A stretch of 64,000 bases of DNA, from contig NZ_FXXB01000004.1 of the NCBI RefSeq assembly GCF_900184245.1, positions 124,001 to 188,000 on the forward strand, written 5' to 3'. This document shows, in pieces, positions 1 through 12,647 of this stretch. The DNA is from Brachybacterium massiliense (GTDB taxonomy: Bacteria; Actinomycetota; Actinomycetes; Actinomycetales; Dermabacteraceae). The notes below the pieces were generated by a model. It made no database searches, had not been told where the DNA came from, and saw only the letters and a list, made by a program, of their open reading frames with translations. Made by a program: the position numbers and the translations under genes. Numbering within the stretch: position 1 is the first letter of the stretch; the number at the start of each line of letters is the position of its first letter.

Positions 1-495
1 GCGCCCGCGCAGCTCGGGGAAGGGAGCGGCGGCGAGCACGGCGGCCTCGTGCGCGGTCATCCCCGCGGTGACATCCATCAGCGTGCGCTCCTCGAGATCG
101 CGCACCAGGGCCCGCAGCGCCAGCACCGTGCCGTCATCGGTGCGGCCGGCGCCGATCGCCTCGCGCGCCGAGTCCCGCAGCTGGGACCCGCTGAGCACCG
201 GTTCGGCGTCGAGCTCGGACGCGACGGCGAGAGCATGCGAGCGGCGGATCAGACCGGTGCGACGCAGCACCAGGAACACCACCGTGAGCAGAGCGACCAC
301 GATCAGCACGGCGATGCCGGCCTGCGCGGTCGAGGAGCCGTCGATCCCGTCGATCACGGACATCAGCCAGTCCTCGATCACACCGAGCAGCCAGGGGATG
401 AAGCCGGGGGAGTCGTCGTACTCAGGCTTCGAGAGCTCCTCGAGCACGCGCGAGCGCGCCTCGTCGGGGTCCAGGGGCGGCCCGGCGGGTCTCAC
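1..495 (-). CDS. DUF4129 domain-containing membrane protein (partial, N-terminal part)
   Basis: The GTG start at 495 lies in a GTGA overlap with the stop of the upstream gene, so the two are probably translated together. The frame stays open to the window edge, so the C-terminus is missing. The visible 165 residues show a short cytosolic or external head, one hydrophobic segment (about residues 55-75, rich in A, V, L and I) and then a soluble helical region with the pattern typical of the DUF4129 domain (L-R-D-S-A-R-E-A, later L-R-A-L-V-R-D-L-E-E-R). DUF4129 proteins are often encoded near transglutaminase-like and membrane proteins; their function is not established. Family assignment is by pattern only. 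Confidence 0.75.
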   Translation of the reverse strand, partial: MRPAGPPLDPDEARSRVLEELSKPEYDDSPGFIPWLLGVIEDWLMSVIDGIDGSSTAQAGIAVLIVVALLTVVFLVLRRTGLIRRSHALAVASELDAEPVLSGSQLRDSAREAIGAGRTDDGTVLALRALVRDLEERTLMDVTAGMTAHEAAVLAAAPFPELRGR

Positions 496-1625
496 CGCTG
501 CTGCGCCCCGTCCCAGCTCTCGCGAGCCCGCCGGATCAGCTCGACGTCCCAGGCCTCATGACGCATCCGGCCATCCGCGTAGACGGCCACGAAACCGGCC
601 GAGAGGAAGGGCGCCAGCAGGACGGTCGCCACGTAGCTGCCGAGCATCGTGAGCACGGTGAGCACGATCATGCCCAACAGGAGCGCCTCGAACCCGCTGA
701 TCAGCAGGATCCCGATGTAGACGATGACGGCCACGGTGCCGAACACCCCGGCGATCACCTGCACGGCGACCATGTACAGCAGGGACAGCAGCAGCCCGAT
801 CCCCAGCACCCTCCACAGACGGCGTCCACGGGTCATCTCGAGGCTGCGGCGGAGCGCGCCGAGGATGCCGGTGTCCTCGAGGACGAGGGCCGGGATGGCC
901 AGCAGCGTGCGGGCGAAGACCCACAGCACGCCCAGCACCGCCAGGACCAGACCCAGCAGGAGGAGCACCACGGTCAGGACGGTCGGCTCCCCGAGCAGGA
1001 TCAGCGGGAGCATCGCGAGGCCGAGCACGACTACGAACACGACGGAGCAGAGAACACCGATCAGCAGGCTCACCACCATCGCGGGCAGGCCCTTGCGCCG
1101 CATGGTCGCCCACATCTCGGCGCTGCTGACGGGGGTGCCCACCGCTTCTCCCAGGGCGACCCGGGTCAAGGCCACCGTCACCAGCGCCGCGGAGACCAAC
1201 GAGATGATCCCGGTGACCAGGCTCGAGACGACCGTCAGCACGACGTCGCCTACGCTGCCGGTCCAGGTGGGCACAGCCTCCGGATCCTCGAGGGTGGCCT
1301 GCATGTCCCCGAGCATGGGGACCATGCTCGCGCCGGTCGCGAACGTCATGATCACGAAGGCGACCCCGTAGACGATGGCCGCGACGCCGAGCACGGACCG
1401 GGCGCGCAAGCGGTAGATCCGCACGGAGGCGCCGAGGATCTCGCCCAGGCCCAGCGGGCGCAGCGGGAACAGCGGCATCGACTGCACCAGCTCGCGCCGT
1501 GGGCCGCCGGGAGCGGCGGGCTCCCCGCCGCCGGGCCCGGCGGCGAAGGGGCCGCCGCCCGGAGCCGGTGACGGCGAGGGCTCGCCGGCGGCGCTCGTCC
1601 CGGGGGCGGTCCACTGCGTGCTCAT
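492..1625 (-). CDS. multi-pass integral membrane protein
   Basis: A 377-residue protein. The ATG at 1625 is preceded by AGGAGG at ideal spacing. The first 45 residues are a Pro/Gly/Ala-rich tail, followed by a conserved-looking G-E-I-L-G-A-S-V-R-I-Y motif and about six hydrophobic segments of 20-30 residues. This architecture matches the actinobacterial membrane family related to the glycerophosphodiester phosphodiesterase membrane domain (long paired helices, no catalytic domain). It is translationally coupled to the DUF4129 gene and divergent from mtrA. The role is unknown; envelope function is inferred from context. Confidence 0.75.
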   Translation of the reverse strand: MSTQWTAPGTSAAGEPSPSPAPGGGPFAAGPGGGEPAAPGGPRRELVQSMPLFPLRPLGLGEILGASVRIYRLRARSVLGVAAIVYGVAFVIMTFATGASMVPMLGDMQATLEDPEAVPTWTGSVGDVVLTVVSSLVTGIISLVSAALVTVALTRVALGEAVGTPVSSAEMWATMRRKGLPAMVVSLLIGVLCSVVFVVVLGLAMLPLILLGEPTVLTVVLLLLGLVLAVLGVLWVFARTLLAIPALVLEDTGILGALRRSLEMTRGRRLWRVLGIGLLLSLLYMVAVQVIAGVFGTVAVIVYIGILLISGFEALLLGMIVLTVLTMLGSYVATVLLAPFLSAGFVAVYADGRMRHEAWDVELIRRARESWDGAQQR

Positions 1626-1819
1626 CGGTCCTCCTGGTGCTGGTGCTGTCCGAGCATCGACCGCCGCGCCCTGGCGGGCCGGGACCGGTGCTCCTGGGAC
1701 GACCCTACGGAGTGCAGGGGCCGCAGCCGATCCGACGAACGTCGAAGACCGCGCGTCTTCCGGACACCCTCGGGGCCCGCCTCCCAGGTGCACGCCGCGG
1801 GCGGTGGCACAATGACCGC
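1626..1819. promoter_or_regulatory. divergent intergenic region between the membrane-protein operon and mtrA
   Basis: This 194-base stretch separates two divergently transcribed units and must hold promoters for both. I see no gene in it and no clear -35/-10 pair or operator; only the AGGAGG ribosome site of the minus-strand gene at its left edge is evident. Confidence 0.4.
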
Positions 1820-2506
1820 ATGACGACGCCTTCACGGATCCTCGTGGTCGACGACGATCAGGCGATCGCCGAGATGGTCGGGATCGTCCTGCGCGGCAAG
1901 GGCTACGAGGTCGCCACCTCTCCTGACGGAGCCTCGGCGCTCGAGACCTTCCCGCGCCTGCGGCCCGACCTGGTCCTGCTCGACCTCATGCTCCCCGGCA
2001 TGGACGGGATCGAGGTGTGCCGGCGCCTGCGCAGGGAGTCCGGCGTGCCGATCATCATGCTCACCGCCCGCACCGACACCGCCGATGTGGTGGAAGGTCT
2101 CGAGGCGGGCGCCGATGACTACCTGACCAAGCCCTTCGAGCCCGAGGAGCTGGTGGCGCGGATCAAGGCGCGCGTGCGCCGCGTCGAGGCGCCCACCACC
2201 GAGCAGCTCACGATCGGTGATCTCACGATCGACGTCGACGGCCACGAGGTGCGCCGCGGGGACGAGCTGATCTCGCTCACCCCGCTCGAGTTCGATCTGC
2301 TCACCCAGCTCGCCCGCAAGCCCTGGCAGGTCTTCACCCGTGACGTGCTGCTGCGGGACGTGTGGGGATACCGCCACAGCGCGGACACCCGCCTGGTCAA
2401 CGTCCACGTCCAGCGCCTGCGCTCCAAGATCGAGCACGATCCGGAGAAGCCCGCGATCGTGGTGACGGTGCGCGGCGTCGGCTACCGCGCCGGGGGCGGA
2501 TCCTGA
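1820..2506 (+). CDS. mtrA: response regulator MtrA
   Basis: A 228-residue OmpR/PhoB-type regulator. The receiver domain spans about residues 5-118, with the acidic pocket D11-D13, phospho-acceptor D55 in L-L-D-L-M-L-P-G and the conserved lysine in Y-L-T-K-P-F. The C-terminal winged helix (about 130-225) ends with the usual V-R-G-V-G-Y-R motif. It is followed after 16 bases by the cognate kinase gene mtrB and then lpqB, the standard actinobacterial order. In mycobacteria MtrA controls cell-wall, division and replication genes. The ATG at 1820 gives the standard N-terminus; a clear ribosome site is not visible. Confidence 0.96.
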   Translation: MTTPSRILVVDDDQAIAEMVGIVLRGKGYEVATSPDGASALETFPRLRPDLVLLDLMLPGMDGIEVCRRLRRESGVPIIMLTARTDTADVVEGLEAGADDYLTKPFEPEELVARIKARVRRVEAPTTEQLTIGDLTIDVDGHEVRRGDELISLTPLEFDLLTQLARKPWQVFTRDVLLRDVWGYRHSADTRLVNVHVQRLRSKIEHDPEKPAIVVTVRGVGYRAGGGS

Positions 2507-2522
2507 GAGCACCGGCACGACC

Positions 2523-4232
2523 GTGAGCACCTCCGACCACGCCGAGCGGCGACCCGCGCCCGAGGCGACCGGCATGGTGCTCGGCCCCGACCCGCGCAGC
2601 TGGCCGCTCGCGCTGCGGGTGGTGCTGGTGACGACCCTGCTCTCGATCGTCGCGCTGCTGGCGGTGGGCGCCTATCTCTCCTCCGTGATCGCCGACGGTC
2701 TCTACGAGCAGCGACGTGACCGGGTGCTCGAGGAGACCCTCGAGGTGACGAGCGACCTCACCGACACCCTGACGCAGGTCTCCGGCGCGACCACCACCCA
2801 GCATCAGGACGCGGTGAGGGCCTTCGTGCAGAGCTCCGGCGGGCAGGGCGGCGGCGACCGCCGGGAGGTCGCCCTGGTGCCGGTGGAGACCACCGGCAAC
2901 GTCTTCCCCGTCGCGTCCTCGGACGGGACGCTGTTCGACGAGGTCGATGCCGAGTTCGCCGCCGCCGTCGCGGAGAACCCGGAGACCATGTCCTGGCGCT
3001 CGATCGGCCGCGAGAATCCCTCCGGACGGGTCGATCCCGCGCTGCTGGTGGGGACGCGCGTGATCGTGCCGGGGGCCGGGTCCTACGACCTGTACCTCGT
3101 GTACTCGATGCAGGAGGAGCAGGAGACCCTCGCCTTCGTGCAGCGGGTGATCCTCGGCGGCGGCGGGGTGCTGATGGCGCTGATCATCGGCATCGGCACG
3201 GTCGTGGCGCGGCTGGTGACCACGCCGCTGAAGCGCGCCGCGCTCGCTGCGGAGAAGATGGCGGCCGGTGATCTCACCAGCCGCGTCGAGGTCTCCGGGG
3301 CGGACGAGCTGGCGCGGGTGGGGCAGTCCTTCAACCACATGGCCCGCAGCCTCGAGCAGAAGGTCGACGACCTCACCGAGCTCTCCCATCTGCAGCAGCG
3401 GTTCGTCTCGGATGTCTCCCATGAGCTGCGCACGCCGCTGACCACCATCCGCATGGCCTCCTCGGTGCTCGACTCCCAGCGCGCGGAGCTGCCCGGTGAG
3501 CTGCAGCGCACCGTCGAGCTGCTCGTCGCACAGGTCGAGCGCTTCGACGTGCTGCTGGGGGATCTGCTGGAGATCTCCCGCTTCGACGCCGGGGCCGCGG
3601 AGCTCGAGGCGCACCGCGAGGATCTCAACGCCCTGATGGAGCGGGCGCTGGATGATGTGCGACCGCTCGCCGCGGCGCGCGGATGCCGCCTCGAGGTGCA
3701 GCTGTCCGGCGTGGACGTGCGCGCCGTGGTCGATGCCCGCCGGATCGATCGCGTGCTGCGCAATCTGCTCACCAATGCGATCGAGCACGGCGCCGGGCAT
3801 CCGGTGCTGGTGCAGACGGGCGCCGACGACGAGGCCGTCGCCGTGGTGGTCCAGGACTTCGGGCGCGGCATCTCGCCCGAGGACGCCCAGCACGTCTTCG
3901 ACCGCTTCTGGCGCGCCGATCCCTCCCGGGCACGCACCATCGGCGGCACGGGGCTGGGCTTGTCGATCTCGGTCGAGGACGCTCGCCTGCACGACGGCTG
4001 GCTCCAGGCCTGGGGGCAGGAGGGCGAGGGTGCGGTGTTCCGGCTGACCCTGCCGCGCAGGCCGGGAGCGGTGCTGACGCGCTCGCCGCTGCGGCTGGAG
4101 CGCCCCTTCGACCTGCGCGCGATGGAAGCGCCGGGCTCGGCGACGCCCACGGGGGAGATCCGGATCGATCCCGGTCAGCTGCCCAGCCTCGAGGACGATC
4201 ACGACGCGGAGCAGAGCGGAGGCGAGCGATGA
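2523..4232 (+). CDS. mtrB: sensor histidine kinase MtrB
   Basis: A 569-residue membrane kinase starting with GTG. Two membrane segments (about 28-55 and 205-230) flank an extracytoplasmic sensor region. A HAMP domain (about 228-282) is followed by the H box with phospho-accepting His300 in V-S-H-E-L-R-T-P-L and the ATPase domain with N box (L-L-T-N-A-I-E-H) and G boxes (G-R-G-I, G-G-T-G-L-G-L). The extra C-terminal tail of about 50 residues is typical of MtrB. It phosphorylates MtrA. Its stop overlaps the lpqB start (ATGA). Confidence 0.96.
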   Translation: MSTSDHAERRPAPEATGMVLGPDPRSWPLALRVVLVTTLLSIVALLAVGAYLSSVIADGLYEQRRDRVLEETLEVTSDLTDTLTQVSGATTTQHQDAVRAFVQSSGGQGGGDRREVALVPVETTGNVFPVASSDGTLFDEVDAEFAAAVAENPETMSWRSIGRENPSGRVDPALLVGTRVIVPGAGSYDLYLVYSMQEEQETLAFVQRVILGGGGVLMALIIGIGTVVARLVTTPLKRAALAAEKMAAGDLTSRVEVSGADELARVGQSFNHMARSLEQKVDDLTELSHLQQRFVSDVSHELRTPLTTIRMASSVLDSQRAELPGELQRTVELLVAQVERFDVLLGDLLEISRFDAGAAELEAHREDLNALMERALDDVRPLAAARGCRLEVQLSGVDVRAVVDARRIDRVLRNLLTNAIEHGAGHPVLVQTGADDEAVAVVVQDFGRGISPEDAQHVFDRFWRADPSRARTIGGTGLGLSISVEDARLHDGWLQAWGQEGEGAVFRLTLPRRPGAVLTRSPLRLERPFDLRAMEAPGSATPTGEIRIDPGQLPSLEDDHDAEQSGGER

Positions 4233-5932
4233 GACCGGCACGACGCCATGTGCTGCGCGCGGCAGGGGCCGCGGCGCTGCTGGGGCTCGGCGCCGCCTGC
4301 GCCCGCATTCCCACCGACTCGCCGATCGACTCCCGACCCCTGACGGGGCAGTCGCAGCCGGGCGCCCCCTACGTGCGCGCTCTGCCTCCCGCGCCCGACG
4401 CCACCGCTCCCGAGGTGGTCAACGGCTTCGTGCAGGCCGGCGTCGGCTCCGAGGAGGACTTTGCGGTCGCCCGCGCCTATCTCACCCCTGAGGCCAGGAA
4501 CAGCTGGGACCCCGCGGCAGGGATCACCGTCTACTCCGGCAGCCAGGAGCTGAAGGTCGAGGAGGTCGAGGAGGGGCGCCTGCTGCTGATGCTCCAGGTC
4601 GTCGCGAGCGTCGACCGGCAGGGCGTGCGCCACCTGCTGGCCGGCCCCGTGGTGCGGGAGGTGGAGGTCGCGGTCGAGCAGGTCGAGGGCCAATGGCGTC
4701 TCAGCGCGGTGCCCGACGGGATCTTCCTGTCCGAAGCCGCGTTCGAGTCGCTGTTCGTCCCAGCCCGCCTCTATTTCCTCGACGCCCGCGAGGAGCTGCT
4801 GGTCCCCGACCACCGCTGGTTCTCGCTCCGGCGAGGACCCACCGCCGTCCTCGAGGCGCTCGCCGCCGGGCCGACGCCCTTCCTCGACGGGGCGGTCACC
4901 AGCCGGATCCCGAGCATCTCCAGCGGCACAGAGCTGATGATGGGCACCGGCGCGGACGGCACCGCACAGATCGCCGTGCCGCGCGCGATCGCGGATCTGC
5001 CCCAGGGCCCCAGGATGCTCGCGCTCTCGCAGCTCGAGGCCTCGCTGCGCTCGATGCGCACCATGGCGGGGGTGCGGCTGGTTCTGGACGAGGTGGAGGT
5101 CAACCTCGACGAGAACACCAGAATCGAGAGGGCGCTGCCGGGGCACCGGCCGATCGCCGCCGGCCCCACCGGAGTCATCTCGCTCGCCGATCCCGGCGCG
5201 TCGGCCCCCGCCGTCCAGCTGGTCCCCGCGCTCGCGGACGTCGAGGTGTCCTCCCCGGTGATCTCCCACGGAGGGGTGCTCGCGGCGGCCCGGAACCCGG
5301 AGGGATCCGTGGTGCTGATCGCCTCGACGGACGGCTCGGTCCCGGTGCGCGAGGCGGCGACCGGCGGGTCCTTCGTGCCGCCCACGATCGATGCCGCGGG
5401 CTACGTCTGGACCTCGACCGTCTCGAGCGCGGGGGCGCTGCTGGCCCTGTCCGGCCACGGGGCGGAGCTCGATGCGAAGGTCGACGCCCCCTGGCTGACG
5501 GGCCGGGAGGTGCGCTCCCTGGCGATCGCCGCCGACGCCACCCGGATGCTGGTGCTCTCCGACGATGCGGCCGGGACACGGCTGGACCTGTGCGCGGTGG
5601 TGCGGGGCTCCGACGGGGCACCCTCCTCCCTCACCGAGCCCGTCGTGGTGCGCACCTCCCTGACGGACATGACCGACGCCAGCTGGTACGACGAGATCGC
5701 GGTGGTGGTGCTGGGCACGGACCCCGCCACCGGGGACCGGCGCGCCCTGATCGTCGACCTCGCCGCCGGACGCGACCCGCTGCCCACCCTCACCCCCGGC
5801 GCCGCGCAGATCGCGGGATCCGTGGTGGCCGAGACGGTGTGGATCAGCACCGAGGACGGTGAGCTGCTGCGCAGCGACGGGGAGACCTGGAACGCGGTCG
5901 ACATCGAGGGCGTCGACCCGTCGTTCTACTGA
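4229..5932 (+). CDS. lpqB: lipoprotein LpqB
   Basis: A 567-residue predicted lipoprotein. The signal peptide (R-R-H-V-L-R then a hydrophobic Ala/Leu stretch) ends in a lipobox, L-G-A-A-C, at about residue 25. The central part (about 200-310) fits a GerMN domain and the C-terminal half a beta-propeller-like LpqB domain. In actinobacteria LpqB sits in the membrane and modulates MtrB signalling. The ATG at 4229 overlaps the mtrB stop (ATGA), so the three genes form one operon. Confidence 0.94.
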   Translation: MRPARRHVLRAAGAAALLGLGAACARIPTDSPIDSRPLTGQSQPGAPYVRALPPAPDATAPEVVNGFVQAGVGSEEDFAVARAYLTPEARNSWDPAAGITVYSGSQELKVEEVEEGRLLLMLQVVASVDRQGVRHLLAGPVVREVEVAVEQVEGQWRLSAVPDGIFLSEAAFESLFVPARLYFLDAREELLVPDHRWFSLRRGPTAVLEALAAGPTPFLDGAVTSRIPSISSGTELMMGTGADGTAQIAVPRAIADLPQGPRMLALSQLEASLRSMRTMAGVRLVLDEVEVNLDENTRIERALPGHRPIAAGPTGVISLADPGASAPAVQLVPALADVEVSSPVISHGGVLAAARNPEGSVVLIASTDGSVPVREAATGGSFVPPTIDAAGYVWTSTVSSAGALLALSGHGAELDAKVDAPWLTGREVRSLAIAADATRMLVLSDDAAGTRLDLCAVVRGSDGAPSSLTEPVVVRTSLTDMTDASWYDEIAVVVLGTDPATGDRRALIVDLAAGRDPLPTLTPGAAQIAGSVVAETVWISTEDGELLRSDGETWNAVDIEGVDPSFY

Positions 5933-6056
5933 CCCGCGACAGCCGCAGCGCCCCTCCACCGCGGGCCCATGCCGGACGGTCCCTCCACACCGCCGGTTCG
6001 TCCACAGCGAGAACAGGAAGCATCCACGAACCGGCCCGCTGCGGTGGACTCGGAGG

Positions 6057-6842
6057 ATGCACCCCGAGGACTCCGCGAGCTGGTGGGGCCACCTGCGCGA
6101 GATCGCCGCGCAGACCTGCTCGCTGGTGGCGCCGCGGCAGTGTCCCTGCGGCGAGGAGGGGACGCTGCTGTGCGCCCGCTGCATCGCGCTGCTGGAGGCG
6201 GAGCCGCAGCGGGTCGAACAGTGCTGCGACGCGCTGCAGGAGCTCAGCGCCGCCCGGGTGCGGGACGTCCGCGTCGGTGCCCAGCTGCTCCCCGCCGGGG
6301 TGGACCACACCCCGCTGCTGCCCGTGCTCGCGCTCGGCGAGTACGAGGGCGACCTCCAGCGCCTCATCCTCGCCTGGAAGAACGGCGGGATGCTCCACCT
6401 CGCAGCGCGGCTCGCCCCCGCCCTGCTCCCCGCCGTCCACCGGCTCACCGCTCCCACCGGCGCGGCGACGGTGCACCTCGTGCCGGTGCCCTCCCAGCGC
6501 AGCGCACGGCTGCGCCGCGGGGAGGACCACACCGCCGAGCTGGTCCGCGCGATGCAGCGCTGCGGGGCAGGGCACGCCCTGACGCTCGAGGCGCGGCCCA
6601 CCACCGCCCAGGACGGCCAGGGGGCGCGGCAGCGCCGAACCCGCCGGATCGTGCTCTCACCGCGCAGCATCCGCCGAGCGCAGCGCGTCCCCGGACCCGT
6701 GGTGATCATCGACGACGTGGTCACCACCGGCTCCACCTTGCGCGGCATGCACCGAGCCCTCACGGACGCGGGGATGGACGTGCTGGGCGCCGTCGTGATC
6801 GCCTCGGCACGGATGCCGCCGGGATCCGACGGGACGAGATGA
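6057..6842 (+). CDS. ComF family protein (phosphoribosyltransferase fold)
   Basis: A 261-residue protein with an N-terminal zinc-ribbon-like motif (C29-P-C31 and C39-x2-C42) and a C-terminal phosphoribosyltransferase domain carrying the PRPP-binding signature V-V-I-I-D-D-V-V-T-T-G-S-T at about 217-230. ComF proteins support DNA uptake in competent bacteria, but in actinobacteria the role is mostly untested. The gene lies between lpqB and hpf, as in M. tuberculosis Rv3242c. I chose the ATG at 6057 because the region upstream overlaps lpqB and has no better start; GGAGG directly abuts this ATG, which is unusually close, so the start is less certain than the identity. Confidence 0.88.
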   Translation: MHPEDSASWWGHLREIAAQTCSLVAPRQCPCGEEGTLLCARCIALLEAEPQRVEQCCDALQELSAARVRDVRVGAQLLPAGVDHTPLLPVLALGEYEGDLQRLILAWKNGGMLHLAARLAPALLPAVHRLTAPTGAATVHLVPVPSQRSARLRRGEDHTAELVRAMQRCGAGHALTLEARPTTAQDGQGARQRRTRRIVLSPRSIRRAQRVPGPVVIIDDVVTTGSTLRGMHRALTDAGMDVLGAVVIASARMPPGSDGTR

Positions 6843-6897
6843 GAATTCGGGACCAACGCCCAGGAAACATGCGGCGAAACATGGCATGCTGGTGACC

Positions 6898-6916
6898 CCC
6901 GCCACAGAAGGGCGGG
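6898..6916 (+). terminator. possible hairpin between comF and hpf
   Basis: CCCGCC and GGCGGG form a short stem in the 165-base gap between comF and hpf. There is no T-run after it, so it may be a weak terminator or simply part of the hpf leader. The rest of the gap holds no gene. Confidence 0.3.
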
Positions 6917-7007
6917 ACCCCCTTCATCAGGAGGTGCGACACCCAGCCGAAGAGCCATCGCGGCCGGGCTCAGAGCGGCCGCACCCGGATAGGAGGAGAA
7001 CCCACTC

Positions 7008-7670
7008 ATGGAGATCAACGTCGTCGGACGCCACATGGACGTCCCGGACCGTTTCCGCCGTCATCTCGCCGACAAGCTCGACAAGGTCACCCAGTTCGCT
7101 CCCGCGGCCCTCCGCGTGGATGTCGAGATCTCACAGGAGAAGAATCCCAGGCAGGCCGAGCTCAGCGACCGCGTCGAGCTCACCGTGCACGAGAACGGCA
7201 CGGTGATCCGCTCCGAGGCCCGGGCGGACGACCTCTACGGTGCGCTCGACGTCGCCTACGGAAAGCTCCTCGAACGCCTCCGCCGCGCCCGCGACCGCCG
7301 GAAGGACCACCGCCGGGGCCGCGACCGCGCCCACCAGAGCAGCGGAGCCAGCCTCCGCACCATGCCGGCGGATCAGGAGCTGCCCGCAGCGCTCCAGCAG
7401 GATCCGCCCGCAGCCGCCGTCGAGACCGAGGAGACCCCTCGCGCCGACGAGCACGATCTGGCGGATGCCGGCAGCCCCGTGGTGATCCGCGAGAAGAAGC
7501 ATTCCGCGACCCCGATGAGCATCGACGACGCGCTCTATCGCATGGAGCTCGTCGGCCATGACTTCTTCTTCTTCGTCGACGCCGACTCCGGCAACCCCAA
7601 GGTGGTCTACCGCCGCAAGGGCTGGAACTACGGGGTTATCGAGCTCGAAGCGGAGAAGACCGCATCCTGA
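7008..7670 (+). CDS. hpf: long-form ribosome hibernation-promoting factor (HPF/RaiA)
   Basis: A 220-residue protein with an excellent AGGAGG site before the ATG. Residues 1-95 form the S30AE domain (M-E-I-N-V-V-G-R-H at the start), a charged linker of about 60 residues follows, and residues about 160-217 form the C-terminal dimerisation domain (P-M-S-I-D-D-A-L-Y-R-M, H-D-F-F-F-F-V-D, V-Y-R-R-K-G-W-N-Y-G). The long form joins two 70S ribosomes into inactive 100S dimers in stationary phase or stress. The comF-hpf-secA neighbourhood is conserved in actinobacteria. Confidence 0.95.
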   Translation: MEINVVGRHMDVPDRFRRHLADKLDKVTQFAPAALRVDVEISQEKNPRQAELSDRVELTVHENGTVIRSEARADDLYGALDVAYGKLLERLRRARDRRKDHRRGRDRAHQSSGASLRTMPADQELPAALQQDPPAAAVETEETPRADEHDLADAGSPVVIREKKHSATPMSIDDALYRMELVGHDFFFFVDADSGNPKVVYRRKGWNYGVIELEAEKTAS

Positions 7671-7755
7671 GCACCCACCCCCGGAAGAGGGCGGGAGGAG
7701 CGCACCGGCGCCCTCCCGCCCTCCGCCGTGCCGCGCACCGCAGGAGCACTCCCGC

Positions 7756-9042
7756 ATGAGCGAGACCCTCAGCTGGACCGCCGCCCGACGCATCGCGCTG
7801 CGGGCGCAGGGGATGGGCGCCGCTCGCCGAAGCCGGATGCCGCAGCCCGCCGCCAGCAGGAACGCGATGCTGCGCGCCCTGCAGCACACCCACCTGTTCC
7901 AGATCGACTCGGTGAACGTCTTCGCCCGCGCCCACCACCTGCCCGTCTACACCCGCAGCGGGATCTGGGACCCGGCCGCCCTGGATCGCGCCGTGCGCCC
8001 CGGACCGCACCGGGCCCTGCGCGAGGGCCTCGCTCACGAGGCCGCCTACACCGACATCGACGTCCACGACCTGCTGGCCTTCCGCCGCCACGCCACCTCT
8101 CAGCGGGACTGGGGCGTGATCCGTGAAATCGCTGAGAACTTGGAGTCCTCGCCCGAGCTGTTCACCCGGATCGCACAGGCCCTGCGGGAGCTCGGCCCCA
8201 GCAGCGCAGCCGCCGTCTCCCGGCACCTGGGCGACACCGAGCGCGGCGAGGGCTGGGGATGGCGCCGCACCGCCAGCCAGTGGGCGGTCGAGTACCTCTT
8301 CCGCAGCGGCGCCCTGGACTGCGTGGGACGCAACGCCCAGTTCGAACGACTCTATGTCCCAGTCCCACTCCCACCGGCACCGGAACCGGCGGCTCCGGAC
8401 GCGGAGGCCGCGGACGAGGCGACGGCGATCCGTCAACTGGTCGCACGAGCGGCCCGCTCCCTCGCCATCGCCGAGATCGACTCGCTGGCCGACTACTTCC
8501 GGCTGCGCATCGGGCAGGTGCGCCCCGCCGTGCAGGATCTGCTCGAGGCGGGAGAGCTGCTCGAGGCCGAGGTGAGCCACCCGGCCGGCCCCCGCACGAT
8601 GCTGCTCCATCGCGAGGCGCCGCGACCCTCGCCGCTGCGCACCGCCGCACTGGTCAGCCCCTTCGACCCGATCGTCTTCCACCGGCCCCGGCTGAAGACC
8701 CTCTTCGACGTCGACTACCGCATCGGCATCTACACGCCCGCAGCCCAGCGCACCACCGGCTACTACGCCCTGCTGTTCCTGCTGGACGACCTGCTTCCCG
8801 CACGGGTGGATCTGCGCGCCGACCGCGCGCGCGGCGTGCTCGAGGTGCGCGGCACCTACCGCGAGCCCCTGCCCCATCTGACCGGGCGGAGGCGCCCGGC
8901 GGAGGAGCGGGTGCTCGAGGCGCTCGCCGAGGAGCTCGGGCGCGCCGCCCGCTGGCAGGACCTCACTCGCATCGAGGTGCGCACGGGGGAGGGGACGGGG
9001 GAGCTGGCCGCCCCGCTCGCGGAGGTCATCACGGCCCGGTGA
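7756..9042 (+). CDS. winged-helix DNA glycosylase family protein (YcaQ-like)
   Basis: A 428-residue protein matching the YcaQ/AlkX winged-helix family: N-terminal [10 protein letters not shown], then [13 protein letters not shown], a central helical region, and the C-terminal motif L-V-S-P-F-D-P-I with the family's tandem winged helices. E. coli YcaQ unhooks DNA interstrand crosslinks and its Q-x-D motif is catalytic; here F-Q-I-D (about residues 52-55) retains it. It stands alone between hpf and secA. The ATG at 7756 gives the expected N-terminus. Function in this organism is inferred from family. Confidence 0.9.
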   Translation: MSETLSWTAARRIALRAQGMGAARRSRMPQPAASRNAMLRALQHTHLFQIDSVNVFARAHHLPVYTRSGIWDPAALDRAVRPGPHRALREGLAHEAAYTDIDVHDLLAFRRHATSQRDWGVIREIAENLESSPELFTRIAQALRELGPSSAAAVSRHLGDTERGEGWGWRRTASQWAVEYLFRSGALDCVGRNAQFERLYVPVPLPPAPEPAAPDAEAADEATAIRQLVARAARSLAIAEIDSLADYFRLRIGQVRPAVQDLLEAGELLEAEVSHPAGPRTMLLHREAPRPSPLRTAALVSPFDPIVFHRPRLKTLFDVDYRIGIYTPAAQRTTGYYALLFLLDDLLPARVDLRADRARGVLEVRGTYREPLPHLTGRRRPAEERVLEALAEELGRAARWQDLTRIEVRTGEGTGELAAPLAEVITAR

Positions 9043-9202
9043 ACGGGGGAAGGCCCTCGCCCGGCACGCCGCGCCGAGCACCGCCGGGCCGACCTGCGCG
9101 GGTGAGGAAGCGCGCAGGTGGTCACCTTCGGGGACGGTGACGCATACGATGGGGCAGGCATCAACCGCCCCGAGGGCGGCAACGAGATCTACGGGAGCAC
9201 GA

Positions 9203-12244
<3,042 letters not shown>

Positions 12245-12245
12245 T

Positions 12246-12647
12246 TCAGCCGATCTCCAGCACGGTCACGCGCCAGCCGGTGTGCCGCAGCTCCCAGCGC
12301 ATCGCGAGGAAGCGGACCCGGTCCGGCTCGCGCAGCACGCAGCTGGCCTCGACGGTCTGATCGTTGACGATGCAGCAGCGCACCCCGGTCACCATCAGCT
12401 GCCGGGGCGGTGCGTAGCCGGTGCTCGCCCGCAGACGCCGAGTCAGTGAGGCACGGCGCGCGAGATGCTGCGTGATCTCCGGGGTCACCCACCGTGACAG
12501 GGAGTTCTCCGGGCGCATGTCGCGGACGATCTCGACCGCGCGGCGGGCGACCGGAGCGATGAGCTGCTCGACGGTGCGAGGGTCCTCGGGAGCGTAGGAC
12601 TCCGCGGGGGAGGTGACGGGCGCGGGGCGCTGATCGGTGGTGCTCAT
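12246..12647 (-). CDS. Rv3235 family protein
   Basis: A 133-residue soluble protein convergent with secA (one base between the two stops). After a disordered N-terminus it has the compact alpha/beta pattern of the actinobacterial Rv3235 family (R-P-E-N-S-L-S-R-W-V-T-P-E, later C-V-L-R-E-P-D-R-V-R-F-L-A-M-R-W-E-L). The function is unknown; the gene always lies near secA. Its start overlaps the stop of the upstream LysM gene (ATGA). Confidence 0.82.
   Translation of the reverse strand: MSTTDQRPAPVTSPAESYAPEDPRTVEQLIAPVARRAVEIVRDMRPENSLSRWVTPEITQHLARRASLTRRLRASTGYAPPRQLMVTGVRCCIVNDQTVEASCVLREPDRVRFLAMRWELRHTGWRVTVLEIG

Noticed and set aside
6843-7007. Riboswitch upstream of hpf
   Set aside because: Only one short hairpin is seen, with no known aptamer core.
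4199-7036. A 945-codon open frame on the minus strand across lpqB, comF and the hpf leader
   Set aside because: It is a mirror of the well-supported plus-strand genes in GC-rich DNA; the product is rich in Arg/Pro/Ala/Gly and has no domain.
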